Of a stretch of 64,000 nucleotides of DNA, positions 10,401-17,700 are shown in pieces (the stretch's first letter is position 1; every line of letters starts with the position of its first letter). Source of the stretch: Chryseobacterium gleum (GTDB taxonomy: Bacteria > Bacteroidota > Bacteroidia > Flavobacteriales > Weeksellaceae). The notes below the pieces were generated by a model, which was given only the letters and a program-made list of their open reading frames with translations, was not told where the DNA came from and made no database searches. The DNA is taken from assembly GCF_900636535.1 (NCBI RefSeq), contig NZ_LR134289.1:4923501-4987500 (forward strand), in the 5' to 3' direction. The translations under genes were made by a program, and so were the position numbers.

Positions 10401-11119
10401 GTGCGTTGGTAGGATTTACGGGATTAAGCTATTCCTTTAATATTGGTGGGAATAATGTGACCGCTACTGAAGGTATTGCTGATCGATTTAAGTACATCAT
10501 ATCCCCAGATTACAATCAGAGCGGTTCAGATGTTGATGTTTTTGGCGGGTATATGCCTTTAACAAAGGAAATATATGCACAGTACATTTTAGGAAGGGGA
10601 AGAGGACAGCTGAGTGGAACTGACGAAAATTATTTAGGGCATATGTTTGAAAAGGTATTTATAGATTGGGCTCAGTTTAATATTGGACCTAATGTAAAGG
10701 ATAATACGATCGGAAAAAATTACTACGGTACCGTTCCTGATGCGACCTCACCATTGGCAACCGATACCAATTATGTGCCTGACGGCGTATTTTATGAAGT
10801 TAAGAATACTTTTAGAAATATTGGAATAGCAACTGCGCAGGTAAAACGAGAAATGAATGCATTATCAATCAATAATTTGACGCACGGAATTCCGGGCGGC
10901 GTAATGATCATCGCTTCTCCTGCAGGGGTTAATCTAACAGGCCCATTGATGGGATATGCTAGAAATTTAAACATCGATCTTGTTCATTTTTACAGTATGT
11001 ATAGAATGGAAGGGAGTTTGATGAAGGTTCGCTTTATGACGTCCTCAATCATAAACCTATTTAATACAGCGGTAAAATTGGGTGGTACAAGTGTACCTGC
11101 ATATAGAACTCCAAATTAA
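4454..11119 (+). CDS. SpvB/VCBS/RHS-repeat polymorphic toxin with PD-(D/E)xK-like C-terminal domain
   Basis: This 2221-aa protein has a signal peptide (residues 1-27, ending TFGQ) and then an SpvB-like N-terminal domain (about 30-130, with GAGNGTAGYGW). Four FG-GAP/VCBS-type calcium loops follow: DIDGDGISE near 487, DFNGDGLDD near 568, DFNGDGISD near 633 and DINADGKSD near 692. YD/RHS repeats span about 1050-1680, and the conserved RHS core lies at about 1800-1896 (HYDAWGNF to YNDPSGE). The core marks the junction with a variable toxin of about 325 residues. In that tail E2066, P2109-D2110 and E2115-V-K2117 fit the restriction-endonuclease-like PD-(D/E)xK pattern, so a nuclease toxin is likely. 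A glycine stretch interrupts the region near 515. The next gene is placed as immunity. Contact-dependent competition is the usual role for such proteins; the route of delivery is inferred. Confidence 0.9.
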   Translation: MDMKFINKKTFLLSFLQIFISLMTFGQFVSPSQYFHDTQGNIDVNEGGQLQFNMAIDLPPGVKNVSPQVGLVYLSGAGNGTAGYGWNISGITSISRVGKNIEKDGEFRGVQLDYSDYYSFNGQRLILKSGEYGKDGAEYVTEKFSNTKIKSVGSITGQIWSGPEYWEVTLADGSLAWYGATASGSSNARTPLEYNIVKWKDPQGNYISYDYLQGSGTNVSLISSIKWGGNESLGKAHYNEVQFNYNGTYTRQLIEQSYVNGIALIQDKLLNSIVSKTNNSQYRKYEITYKLDVSKYQFVDKIQEFSADNQPANPIEFHRNENQSGATGSVSDGTWTPFREMALSGDFRGIHSTDFIVYNNAWGGNPTGYYLSTGGNTSPLYYLGTENVYNGAIPITIKDSNNYTSSRQGFVSYTLNSTTKDVTLKYYLIDLTKPISYTGSGFLYPNALTLVETKVIPGSQWSETEHTSTTNPLTYYDKTSSIRKLLQYDIDGDGISEVLIEKSIRITNTWCPGGGGGGTVDPSLDPNGRPINCESSSIDETKYFVAKQQDSTFPYVEFYLTKSEDIVMGDFNGDGLDDIAQSSPNWGSTVNGEFVPANLLQAYNVKKDAQGNYSLVEVYNADYLGLSASVQVADFNGDGISDLFSRTNVNNHYFVNLNNGKSFEKTPYFNDFNATDSYTSSQNGYYSTAKVLDINADGKSDIIDFSTSYNIASPTSASSSFTIKVRPSQGYANGKIQFGSDTPVTNNYNAPLIYRELLGLRQNELYLFRPSNSNVGGINNYYHFSNLQRAMVERINQAGRGTLISYDTGISGCAACYTGVKNEQYPLMELANVNSQLVSRISEWGNQPNSGRFKLFRYRGLIMNLHNRKTIGFRQIASSAWNTTIYPANTLLSTHVWSGVETDPLNQGATIKEWSIRTNDETKIFPADISENNNQLLSFKSTVYQTDKLVDGQIVTTVNDGNKAKVVTAIFPKITRAKDFLTGAVSESTVTYGDFYLPSQTLSKLNTSYAVKTTNYLYANNPAGTGANYYVGRPLSKNETVQAYSDVQSNKEEYTYDNNNLKTVKKWNRDNSGYLLDTFTYDGFGNVTQKVTSNSIDSSTESNGKVYDATGRFVSKQTDNLNLETNSTYNIWGKLETQTDPFGIVVTNTYDSWDKMLTSASNLGGITTYQYDKDNKYNVTITQQAADGNVTKTFTNEWGQVYKKSSKAFAQGQFISKDTKYDILGRKTAESEQYFDSGSPTLWNVITYDDTVYPVKVTTTGLATLNASGAISSFVGKKVETVTSGVTVTTTELNNYNKVTSKTSDILGNIISSTDKGGTIQFSYNAAGQQIKAKYGENTVSTKYDVWGRKSEHNDPSNGVYKYEFDGLGKGKKTTSPRGTKEFVYNNLGQLISQTEFSTIDSGQTTNKSISFGYNTKGQLTSKSGTVAGQAFSTTFTFDTYGRPLSSTENSNGKKYLEKNIIYDSKGRISSYEKELQSAGVTTNVKIENVYSSWNGELYQLKEKNSGKILWELQTSNSKGQALTAKLGGTNILNSYNEATGFLTEIKHSSVVQQSILNIKYTFDAVKNELKLRETLGDFNISESFNYDENNRLINWTDPRTGQLSQNTYDIKGRILQNDQVGTMKYENQSKIYQPTGMTLNAAGTQNYNGDLIQSILYNENNDPVQINGEKDRISFKYGLGSMRQRVDIIKLKQFGGGDPGDPPVESFSTGENLQPLPPVWQVQESKFYNEDGSFEIVFDQTTNQEKHILYIAGTPYESNIVFLKNFGESTGSFKFLHKDYLGSILAITDEAGNKLEQRHYDAWGNFTHLKIGSGAVITDKATLKTASLLLDRGYTSHEHFMQVGIVHMNGRLYDPLLRRFLNADENIQDPTNTQNYNKYGYVMNNPLLYNDPSGEIWGWLIGMVVGSYISGVQANHGQLNPVKWDWKQTWTAVVGGAFAGAAIGQSIQNISVNGTKFVQNSVVGAVGSIFNGLATGQNIFKSALVGFTGLSYSFNIGGNNVTATEGIADRFKYIISPDYNQSGSDVDVFGGYMPLTKEIYAQYILGRGRGQLSGTDENYLGHMFEKVFIDWAQFNIGPNVKDNTIGKNYYGTVPDATSPLATDTNYVPDGVFYEVKNTFRNIGIATAQVKREMNALSINNLTHGIPGGVMIIASPAGVNLTGPLMGYARNLNIDLVHFYSMYRMEGSLMKVRFMTSSIINLFNTAVKLGGTSVPAYRTPN

Positions 11120-11124
11120 AAGTC

Positions 11125-11817
11125 ATGAACATAAAAAAAATTACACTAATTTTATTTCCGATAATATACATGAATTTAATGGGACAGCAGAATTTTAAAA
11201 TCGTCGAAACAAATTATAATCTGAATGATTTTGAGGCAATCAGGAAAGAATTGCAGAATTTTGAATTTTTTAAGCAAAACCTTAATACGCATAAGTCCTG
11301 CACCAAGCACAAGGACAAAAACGAATTTAGAGTTATGGCTGATGGTAATAAGAAATTCTTTTTACTGTTTGACAAGGAAGATAATGCTTTGGAGTTTTTG
11401 GATTCTACGGAACGTTACGATTATGGAATTTTGGAAACAGACTTGCAGGAGGAGCTGGAAAAAATCACTGCTGAAAATATCGATGAAAAATCTGCCGAAT
11501 TTCTGGCACGTTTTAACAAAGCATTTAAATTGCAGGTGGATTATGATCCAAATGAATCTGACTTTTCGACAATTAATGAAAAGGTCAGAAAGACGGTGTG
11601 GGACAAGGAAAGTCGTTTTCTGCTCAATTTTTATATGATGGAGGTTACAAAACGTAAATTTAACTTTCCTAATTGGAGTTTTGAGGAGGTTAATACTTTC
11701 AATCCCTTTTACGTTCCTCTGTATGTCGGAAGGGACGGCAAACCGCAAAGTTATTATCGTCTTTTAGAACCAAAGACAAGAAAGCATTTTGATTTCAAAA
11801 TGTATTTAGGACTTTAG
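11125..11817 (+). CDS. Putative immunity protein of the RHS toxin, 230 aa with signal peptide
   Basis: The gene begins 5 bases after the RHS stop and ends before a strong terminator, the classic position of a toxin immunity gene. The product has a hydrophobic N-terminus with a lysine start (MNIKKITLILFPIIYMNLMGQQ), which reads as a signal peptide cleaved near residue 21. No lipobox cysteine is present. The remainder is an acidic, mixed alpha/beta sequence that I cannot assign to a named family. The export signal is odd, because a nuclease toxin would normally be neutralised in the cytoplasm. It may block the toxin in transit, or it may be an accessory secretion factor rather than an antidote. 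Confidence 0.65.
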   Translation: MNIKKITLILFPIIYMNLMGQQNFKIVETNYNLNDFEAIRKELQNFEFFKQNLNTHKSCTKHKDKNEFRVMADGNKKFFLLFDKEDNALEFLDSTERYDYGILETDLQEELEKITAENIDEKSAEFLARFNKAFKLQVDYDPNESDFSTINEKVRKTVWDKESRFLLNFYMMEVTKRKFNFPNWSFEEVNTFNPFYVPLYVGRDGKPQSYYRLLEPKTRKHFDFKMYLGL

Positions 11818-11828
11818 ATATTTAATGA

Positions 11829-11860
11829 CAAAAGCAGGATTTCCTGCTTTTGTTTTTTTT
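11829..11860 (+). terminator. Intrinsic terminator of the RHS operon
   Basis: The inverted repeat AAAAGCAGG / CCTGCTTTT around a four-base loop is followed by a T-rich run. It lies 12 bases past the immunity gene stop. Confidence 0.85.
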
Positions 11861-11870
11861 TATATACTAA

Positions 11871-11913
11871 GGAAGCAAAAGAGCCTTGTAGAACATTTTT
11901 GCTTCCTTTTTTA
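11871..11913 (+). terminator. Second hairpin between convergent genes
   Basis: GGAAGCAAAA pairs with TTTTGCTTCC across a loop of about 20 bases, and TTTTTT follows on the plus strand. It backs up the previous terminator and sits just before the 3' end of the minus-strand SRAP gene. Confidence 0.7.
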
Positions 11914-11917
11914 TTGA

Positions 11918-12745
11918 TTATACTTCGTAAGTTAGTTCAGGCACACCTTCATACACAAAAGCTTTCGTTGGCGTTCCGGTGGTCTTAAATTCCTTCTCGA
12001 TCGTATAAGCTTCCATCTCGTTTGAATTGATCTGATAAGTTGCTAGTTCAGTTATCTGTTCTTCAGTTAGGTCTGACATCATCCATTCCCAAGCGAGTTC
12101 ATCAGGAAGCATTGTAGGCATACGGTTTTTTGAGTTGTGGATCTGCTTCATCAGAGAGTTCGCTTCGGTGGTTACAAGCGCAACTGTGTCAACTGTTTCA
12201 CCTGTATCCTTATCAGTCCAGTTCTGCCAGATCGCAGCAATAAAAAAATATTCTTTATTTATTAATCCGATATGATATGGATATTTATCGGCTGTTTTTA
12301 GGGGCTGGTTTGTTTTCTTGTTCAGACGGTAAATATGTCGCCATTCATAAAATTCGCTGGATAAAATTAGACATCGTCTTTCAAGCGCTGCCTTGCGAAA
12401 CATTTTCTCACGTCCGGTATTTTCATCCTTCAAAAGAAGCTCCTCACCTTTGGCATTTAATGTGGTGTAAGCTTGATGCCATTTTCCTGCGCCGTCCTTA
12501 TAGCCAAAACGCATTTTTTTTACATCGTCTCTATTTTTGATATAAGATGGTATAAATCCCCATTCCATCTGTACGATATCAAAATTGCACTTGTCCTCTG
12601 TGGGTCTAAGTACCGCAATATTTCCGTAATTAAAACCTTCATGTATTTCCTGATCCAGAAAGTCATAGTTCATAACGGCTTTTTCAAGATCCATTAATCT
12701 TATGAATTCCTCCCGTGATACGCGTTGTCCATTATAATAACACAT
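11918..12745 (-). CDS. yedK: SOS response-associated peptidase (SRAP/HMCES family)
   Basis: The 275-aa protein begins MCYYNG, so removal of the initiator Met exposes the catalytic Cys2. Family residues are present: N97 in LNAKGEEL, E134 in EFYEW and H203 in IHNSKNRMP, matching the Asn, Glu and His of YedK/HMCES. These enzymes form a thiazolidine crosslink with abasic sites in single-stranded DNA and protect them during replication. The length is somewhat above the 220-240 residues of many bacterial members. It is followed upstream, on the same strand and 4 bases away, by an 80-aa gene, so the pair is probably cotranscribed. Mobile islands often carry such genes. Assignment is secure. Confidence 0.93.
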   Translation of the reverse strand: MCYYNGQRVSREEFIRLMDLEKAVMNYDFLDQEIHEGFNYGNIAVLRPTEDKCNFDIVQMEWGFIPSYIKNRDDVKKMRFGYKDGAGKWHQAYTTLNAKGEELLLKDENTGREKMFRKAALERRCLILSSEFYEWRHIYRLNKKTNQPLKTADKYPYHIGLINKEYFFIAAIWQNWTDKDTGETVDTVALVTTEANSLMKQIHNSKNRMPTMLPDELAWEWMMSDLTEEQITELATYQINSNEMEAYTIEKEFKTTGTPTKAFVYEGVPELTYEV

Positions 12746-12749
12746 AGCT

Positions 12750-12992
12750 CTATTCTTTTAAGTGTTTACTAATTTCATTACCAAATTTTTCCGCTTCTTG
12801 CTGTCTACCTTGTGGTATACTTGTCCAAATTTCTCCATTCCAAGTCTTTGCTTTAGTAATTACCAAAGGTTTTCTATTATCTGCAAATGCAAGATGAAAA
12901 ACTTTTTGGTCCTGCACTGTATGCTCAATAACAGCAATTTTTAAGCCTTTAATTTCTACAGTAAATTTATGATGTTCAAAAAGATGGGACAT
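12750..12992 (-). CDS. Hypothetical 80-aa protein upstream of yedK
   Basis: This small protein begins MSHLFEHHKF and ends EISKHLKE. It shows beta-rich segments with a Trp-containing stretch (KTWNGEIWTSIPQGRQ). No signal peptide or membrane segment is visible. Its stop is 4 bases before the SRAP start codon on the same strand, so it is likely the first gene of a two-gene operon. I do not recognise a family. A role with SRAP in DNA damage handling is only suggested by position. Confidence 0.7.
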   Translation of the reverse strand: MSHLFEHHKFTVEIKGLKIAVIEHTVQDQKVFHLAFADNRKPLVITKAKTWNGEIWTSIPQGRQQEAEKFGNEISKHLKE

Positions 12993-13105
12993 TTTAGCTT
13001 TATATTGTTCCTATTTATAAATTTAACTAATTTTTTTAAGTATCTAAATCAGTTTTGTTAAGAACGAAAAAATCAATAAATTGCTTAAAAGCTAAATAAC
13101 CTATT

Positions 13106-13480
13106 ATGAATCTAATAATTAATAGTGTCACTGATTATGGCACTCTTGCGTCCGAACGAGTAAATATATCAGTTCTAGAAGATTGCGATCTATGTTATTA
13201 TATTATTGTTGATACAACTTTTGTTGGCGATACTGAGATTTCAAACAAAATGCGGCATATGTATTGGTTTGTCTCGAAGAATGTAAAAAAAGGAGATGAG
13301 GTAATTCTGTACACCAAAAGTGGTACGAACAAAACCGAGGAAATTAACGGCGGTAAAAATAAAAGATATACTTTGTTCTGGAACCTCGGAAACTCTGTAT
13401 GGAATAATACCGGTGATGCAGCTGTTTTATTTGAGGTCAGAACATGGAAAACAACAAAGGTGGTAGAAAATAAAAAATAG
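13106..13480 (+). CDS. Hypothetical 124-aa protein upstream of the OLD-like ATPase, possibly lamin-tail-like
   Basis: The sequence is beta-rich, with no signal peptide. The stretches KKGDEVILYTKSG and GNSVWNNTGDAAVLFE recall the beta strands of lamin-tail-like domains, but this is a visual match only. The stop codon is 14 bases before the start of the 779-aa ATPase gene, so the two form an operon. In such a pair the small protein could be a nucleic-acid-binding or target-recognition partner. This is inference. The gene itself is supported by length, spacing and a sensible start. Confidence 0.7.
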   Translation: MNLIINSVTDYGTLASERVNISVLEDCDLCYYIIVDTTFVGDTEISNKMRHMYWFVSKNVKKGDEVILYTKSGTNKTEEINGGKNKRYTLFWNLGNSVWNNTGDAAVLFEVRTWKTTKVVENKK

Positions 13481-13494
13481 ATCTCTAAAGAAAT

Positions 13495-15834
13495 ATGCAT
13501 CCAATTGATATTGTAGGTTTTAGAAATTTCAGAATATTTAATGATCACGATGGATTTTTCGAGAACTTAACTGCTATTAATCTGCTTACTGGCACCAATA
13601 ATTCAGGTAAAAGCTCTATAATTAAGGGAATGCAGCTGTTGAAGAATAGTGTTAGCGGAGACGTCTTTCCAAATGAATTAGATTTAACGGATCAGGAGCA
13701 TTTGTTGGGAAATCTTGAAAACTTGTTATTTAATAAGGAAAACAAGGAAGTTATGATTTCCTTACCATTCAATTATTTTGGTCAGAGATACACATACATT
13801 AAGCTTACATATTCTGTTTTGGATACAGATTCTTACAAAGGAAAACTTAGGAAAATGGAAGTTTGTGACGGAAAGGACCATGATTTTCTGTTTTATTTTG
13901 AATTTAAGAATGCAACTGAGGAGGATATTGCAGATGACAAGAAGGAGTATGAGAAGCAAACCCAGGAATATGAAAAGCTAATTCAAGATCCAGATATTTC
14001 AAAAAAAGATCTTTGGAAAATTTATGGCATTTTCGCAAGACCATTCGAAGATCCTATGGTTGGTCTCGTGGAATGGAAGTTCAATTCTAGCAAATTGAGC
14101 AGCTACTTGTCTGAAATATACGAATTTTATAATTTTTATGTAGAAGAGGAGCGTAACACTAGGTGGCTTGATTGGGTTGATAATATTGCAGAGAAAGAAG
14201 ATTATTGCTTTATACCTTCCGCTGTCGTCAATGCCTTCAGATCAAAACCGGATATTGGGAAATGGAACGATTTTATTAAGCAGTTAGAAGAAACTGGAGA
14301 TCGAAAGGGAAAACTTAAGATTGGTGATCATGACTTTGAGCCTCCGGAGGTTTTTTATCCACAGCCAGAAGTAGAAGATGTATTTTATGGAAGTATTTTG
14401 GAAATAATTAGAGATAATCTGAAATGGATGGAAACAGAAAGTACGGATGAAACTATTAACAAATATAATGTTCTGGAGGAGACATTCAAAAAAGGTTGGG
14501 AAGTTTTAAAGCACCGTTTACTTTCTATAAATTACCTATCAACGGTTCGCGAACAGCATGTAAGAATTTATAACGCGTCCTTAAATTCTCCTTTCGTAAA
14601 TTTGCTAAAGGCTTATATACCTTTGCAGCATGATCCTAATACATTCGTGAATAAATATTTACAAGCGTTTGAAATTGGGAAAAGATTAGATGTCGAATTA
14701 AGACTTGATTATCAGTTGATTTTCGTTTCGGTCATTGATAATATTGGGAAAAAAAGAGAGCTCGTTGATTATGGTTATGGAATCAAACAGCTTATTTTAT
14801 TATTAATTCAAATAAGTGTATTAGCAGAAAAAAATAAAAGAATTCTACATGACTATGGTGACGATGGTGAATATTATATGGATCAGTTCGACCCGAGTTT
14901 ACTTTTGATCGAAGAGCCAGAAACGAACTTACATCCAAAATGGCAGTCGTTACTTTCGGAAATGTTTTATGAAGCTAATAAAAAATTTAATATCCAATTT
15001 GTTGTTGAAACTCACAGTGAGTATTTGATACGCAATTTTCAAAATTTGGTCGCGAGTAATAATGATTTTTCAGATTCCATAAAAATATTCTATTTAAGGA
15101 ACATACATGCATTAGCCGACGGTAAGAAACAAGTTGAAACAATTGCAATTGCAGAGGATGGAAGCATAAATTATGAAGCATTTGACAGTGGTTTTTTTGA
15201 TGAATCCAACAATTTACAGTTAAGCCTTCTTAATATTAGGCGCGATCGCTTTATCACCGAATTCATAGGCTTAAAAAAGAACCTTGATGAAAATGAAGAG
15301 AAGATTACTCTTTTGGAAGAAAAAATAGATGAATATCATCATAAAACTGATGTACAACGTTATGTGCAAAATATATGTTCTATTTTTAACAGTGCAAAAC
15401 TTGATAATAGAACGATAGATTATTTGGCATCTGGCCAGTATCTTTTAAATATAATCAGTGTAGGCAGTGATTTTTCTCCGGTTGTTCTGCAGTATGGAAG
15501 AGCTATGGAAAATGAGTTAAAGAAATTGTTCGGATCTGTTAATGCTACCAAAAAGTGGAAAATAGGTGTAATGCAGGGATCTCTGGAAAAATTTAAATTT
15601 GGAATGAACAGGATATCTGTTTGTTGCAATGCATCTGAGTTTACCTTATTGAATACCGTTTTAAGTTCTATGTTTGTTGATCCTTTATCGTTGCAGATCG
15701 ATATGATCAATGAACTAAGAGAAACTCGAAATAATGCTGGCCACCCTGGGATTTTAATGGCGAAGCAGGACGCTGAGCAATATATAGAATTAATGACCCA
15801 GTTTCTTTTAACATGGTCAGATAATATTGTGTAA
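13495..15834 (+). CDS. OLD-like AAA ATPase with C-terminal HEPN-like RNxxxH motif
   Basis: The 779-aa protein starts with an ABC-type ATPase half: IVGFRNFRIF at 6-15 and Walker A GTNNSGKSS at 33-41 (K39). The Walker B / signature region is LLLIEEPETNLHP (E473, E474), with a switch-like VVETHSEYLIR near 502-512. The ATPase parts are separated by an insertion of roughly 400 residues. This is the AAA_15/OLD-type arrangement used in many phage-defence ATPases. No Toprim metal motif is evident at the C-terminus. Instead the last 100 residues carry R745-N-N-A-G-H750, the R-x4-H pattern of HEPN ribonucleases. The gene follows a 124-aa gene by 14 bases. An RNase-linked defence role is inference; the ATPase call is firm. 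Confidence 0.85.
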   Translation: MHPIDIVGFRNFRIFNDHDGFFENLTAINLLTGTNNSGKSSIIKGMQLLKNSVSGDVFPNELDLTDQEHLLGNLENLLFNKENKEVMISLPFNYFGQRYTYIKLTYSVLDTDSYKGKLRKMEVCDGKDHDFLFYFEFKNATEEDIADDKKEYEKQTQEYEKLIQDPDISKKDLWKIYGIFARPFEDPMVGLVEWKFNSSKLSSYLSEIYEFYNFYVEEERNTRWLDWVDNIAEKEDYCFIPSAVVNAFRSKPDIGKWNDFIKQLEETGDRKGKLKIGDHDFEPPEVFYPQPEVEDVFYGSILEIIRDNLKWMETESTDETINKYNVLEETFKKGWEVLKHRLLSINYLSTVREQHVRIYNASLNSPFVNLLKAYIPLQHDPNTFVNKYLQAFEIGKRLDVELRLDYQLIFVSVIDNIGKKRELVDYGYGIKQLILLLIQISVLAEKNKRILHDYGDDGEYYMDQFDPSLLLIEEPETNLHPKWQSLLSEMFYEANKKFNIQFVVETHSEYLIRNFQNLVASNNDFSDSIKIFYLRNIHALADGKKQVETIAIAEDGSINYEAFDSGFFDESNNLQLSLLNIRRDRFITEFIGLKKNLDENEEKITLLEEKIDEYHHKTDVQRYVQNICSIFNSAKLDNRTIDYLASGQYLLNIISVGSDFSPVVLQYGRAMENELKKLFGSVNATKKWKIGVMQGSLEKFKFGMNRISVCCNASEFTLLNTVLSSMFVDPLSLQIDMINELRETRNNAGHPGILMAKQDAEQYIELMTQFLLTWSDNIV

Positions 15835-15902
15835 TTTTTAAGAATAGTACATATTCTTTTAAATAGATGTTTAGTGTTTTTTGGAAAAAGGGATTATAAG
15901 AA

Positions 15903-15935
15903 AAAGAGCAATGCTAAGGGCATTGCTCTTATTTT
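15903..15935. terminator. Bidirectional terminator between convergent genes
   Basis: AAGAGCAATGC and GCATTGCTCTT form a long stem with a short loop. ATTTT follows on the plus strand and TTTTTCTT on the minus strand. It serves the ATPase gene and the 487-aa gene that face each other. Confidence 0.85.
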
Positions 15936-15944
15936 AACATTAAA

Positions 15945-17408
15945 TTAAGTAGCGGCTTTTATTATAATCTTAATAATAGTTGTAGTCATGTCCAACATCG
16001 TCTCGCTGTCAGTTTTTCCAACATTATCGTCATGTTTCACATATCTATTATGATATTTTGTTATGTTATCGATATTTGCCCAGATAAGATTGGCTATTTC
16101 GGGCAGAACTTTTCGTGAGGTTAGGAATTTTTTCAGTTCTGCCTGCTGATTCTCAAGGGATTTTTCATTATTTAATATTTCTTTTACAAGTAATTCAAGA
16201 CTTAGGCGTAAATCATCGACAGCATTTCGTTGATAAATATTATTTTTAAATTTTTCGACTGCTGTATTGTATGCGGCCTCGGCCTTTGGAAACATGCTAA
16301 GAATTCCGGAAACCTCCTCGATTTTCTCTGCGCTATCATCAATAGGAGATGTCATTCTTAGGTCTTTGTACTGGGTAATAAGGAGCTGTTTTAGCTGGAT
16401 TGCACCTGGAGTTCCGCTGTATGAATCACAGAGATCATTAATAATTTCAAACTGTTCGTTTGGACTAAAAGCCTTAAGGTTTTCAAAGAACGCTGTTCTT
16501 TTATTTGAAACCTTTTTTCCGTTTTTATCTTCAAGATTGAGGAAATTTTTATCAGCATAAGGTATATCTCTATTAAATTGTACCGCCCTTTCGGTGAAAT
16601 ACTTTGCAATCTGTGTCCATGTCATACCTTTATCTCTTTCTGCAATGACATCTGCAGCGTGGCTTAAAAATGCTTCTTTTATTATCATATTTTGGTTGTG
16701 TAAATAGCATAGGAATTTATAGGCTTCATTCGCGTCAATGTAATTAATTAGTTCAGTTAGTTCCCATATTTTTAGGTTGAAGGGTTCTGGCTTTCCTATA
16801 ATTAAATTATTAAAATACTGTTTGGTTTTACTATTGACTTCACTTTCATATTGTACCAATATTTGTGTTTTGGTTTGCTTTATGACTTCATCTTTGAAAG
16901 GAGATAATAGCAATTGTTTATTTAAATCGTCAACTCGTGAAAAGAGGTCTGTCTTGCAATACTTCTCCTTACCCTTGAAAGAAAAAAGATGATTTTTCCA
17001 AAGATTGTATTGCATCTTATTATAATCCTCGATTTCGCTTGAAGTCTCTGGTAATATTGATAATTCCTGATCTTCATTTATATAAGTTGCGCAATAATTA
17101 ATACCAAACCTGTTTATCCAGATATCGAGTTTTTCCCTATAACTGGATGTTTTTTCAAGTTCTTCTCGAAGTGCTGTAAAGGACTGGTTAAACATTAACA
17201 AATAGAGTTTCTTATTTTTTTTATTTTCAGGAATTTTGTTGCAATTGCTGCAATTACAGTAGATTTTACTGACCTCGTGACCATCGTTATCTTTGGTGAA
17301 AATTCTTCCCCTACTTTGCAAAATATCGTAATGTGCCATCCAGATTGCAAATTTGTCATCTATTTTCTCTTTCGAATTTATAAGTAATGCAATTTCATTA
17401 TTTGTCAT
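15945..17408 (-). CDS. Hypothetical protein with HEPN-like C-terminal domain, 487 aa
   Basis: The protein lacks a signal peptide. Near the N-terminus it has C51-N-C53-S-N-C56, a possible metal-binding cluster, then helical segments with no motif that I can name. The last 90 residues are helical and hold YHNRYVKHDD (R455, H459) preceded by a long helix, as in the C-terminal domains of abortive-infection proteins of the HEPN group. The spacing R-x3-H is shorter than the usual R-x4-6-H, so nuclease activity is uncertain. The gene converges on the OLD-like ATPase across a shared terminator. It could belong to the same defence locus or be a separate cargo gene. Confidence 0.7.
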   Translation of the reverse strand: MTNNEIALLINSKEKIDDKFAIWMAHYDILQSRGRIFTKDNDGHEVSKIYCNCSNCNKIPENKKNKKLYLLMFNQSFTALREELEKTSSYREKLDIWINRFGINYCATYINEDQELSILPETSSEIEDYNKMQYNLWKNHLFSFKGKEKYCKTDLFSRVDDLNKQLLLSPFKDEVIKQTKTQILVQYESEVNSKTKQYFNNLIIGKPEPFNLKIWELTELINYIDANEAYKFLCYLHNQNMIIKEAFLSHAADVIAERDKGMTWTQIAKYFTERAVQFNRDIPYADKNFLNLEDKNGKKVSNKRTAFFENLKAFSPNEQFEIINDLCDSYSGTPGAIQLKQLLITQYKDLRMTSPIDDSAEKIEEVSGILSMFPKAEAAYNTAVEKFKNNIYQRNAVDDLRLSLELLVKEILNNEKSLENQQAELKKFLTSRKVLPEIANLIWANIDNITKYHNRYVKHDDNVGKTDSETMLDMTTTIIKIIIKAAT

Positions 17409-17700
17409 AAATATGGATCAGGTTATAACATTGGTAGTTTAGAATTTTACTTTTTAAGCTTTTACTTTGAGAAATAAATATACTATTAATTGGTTAAAAT
17501 AAATAAAAAGAACCCCTGCAACAGATTTAAATGGTTAAGCTGTTAATCTAAAACACCCAAATTTTATTTTTTATTAATGGAATAGGAATGAGGAGGATTT
17601 TTGAGGAAAACGTAGGGTACTGGTGGATTCACAAATATTTTTACTGCTAAGTTGGCCATATAATTTGGTGGGTAGCCCAACCGATCTAAATGCGGAAATT
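17409..17700. other. Intergenic spacer
   Basis: This gap of just under 300 bases is A/T-rich. An in-frame GTG at 17623 could extend the next gene upstream, but the ATG at 17701 is more natural. I see no RNA gene and no clear hairpin. Confidence 0.4.

Noticed and set aside
12277..12697. Plus-strand frames opposite the SRAP gene
   Set aside because: The SRAP gene on the minus strand has full catalytic motifs; the opposite frames lack any motif or ribosome-binding site.
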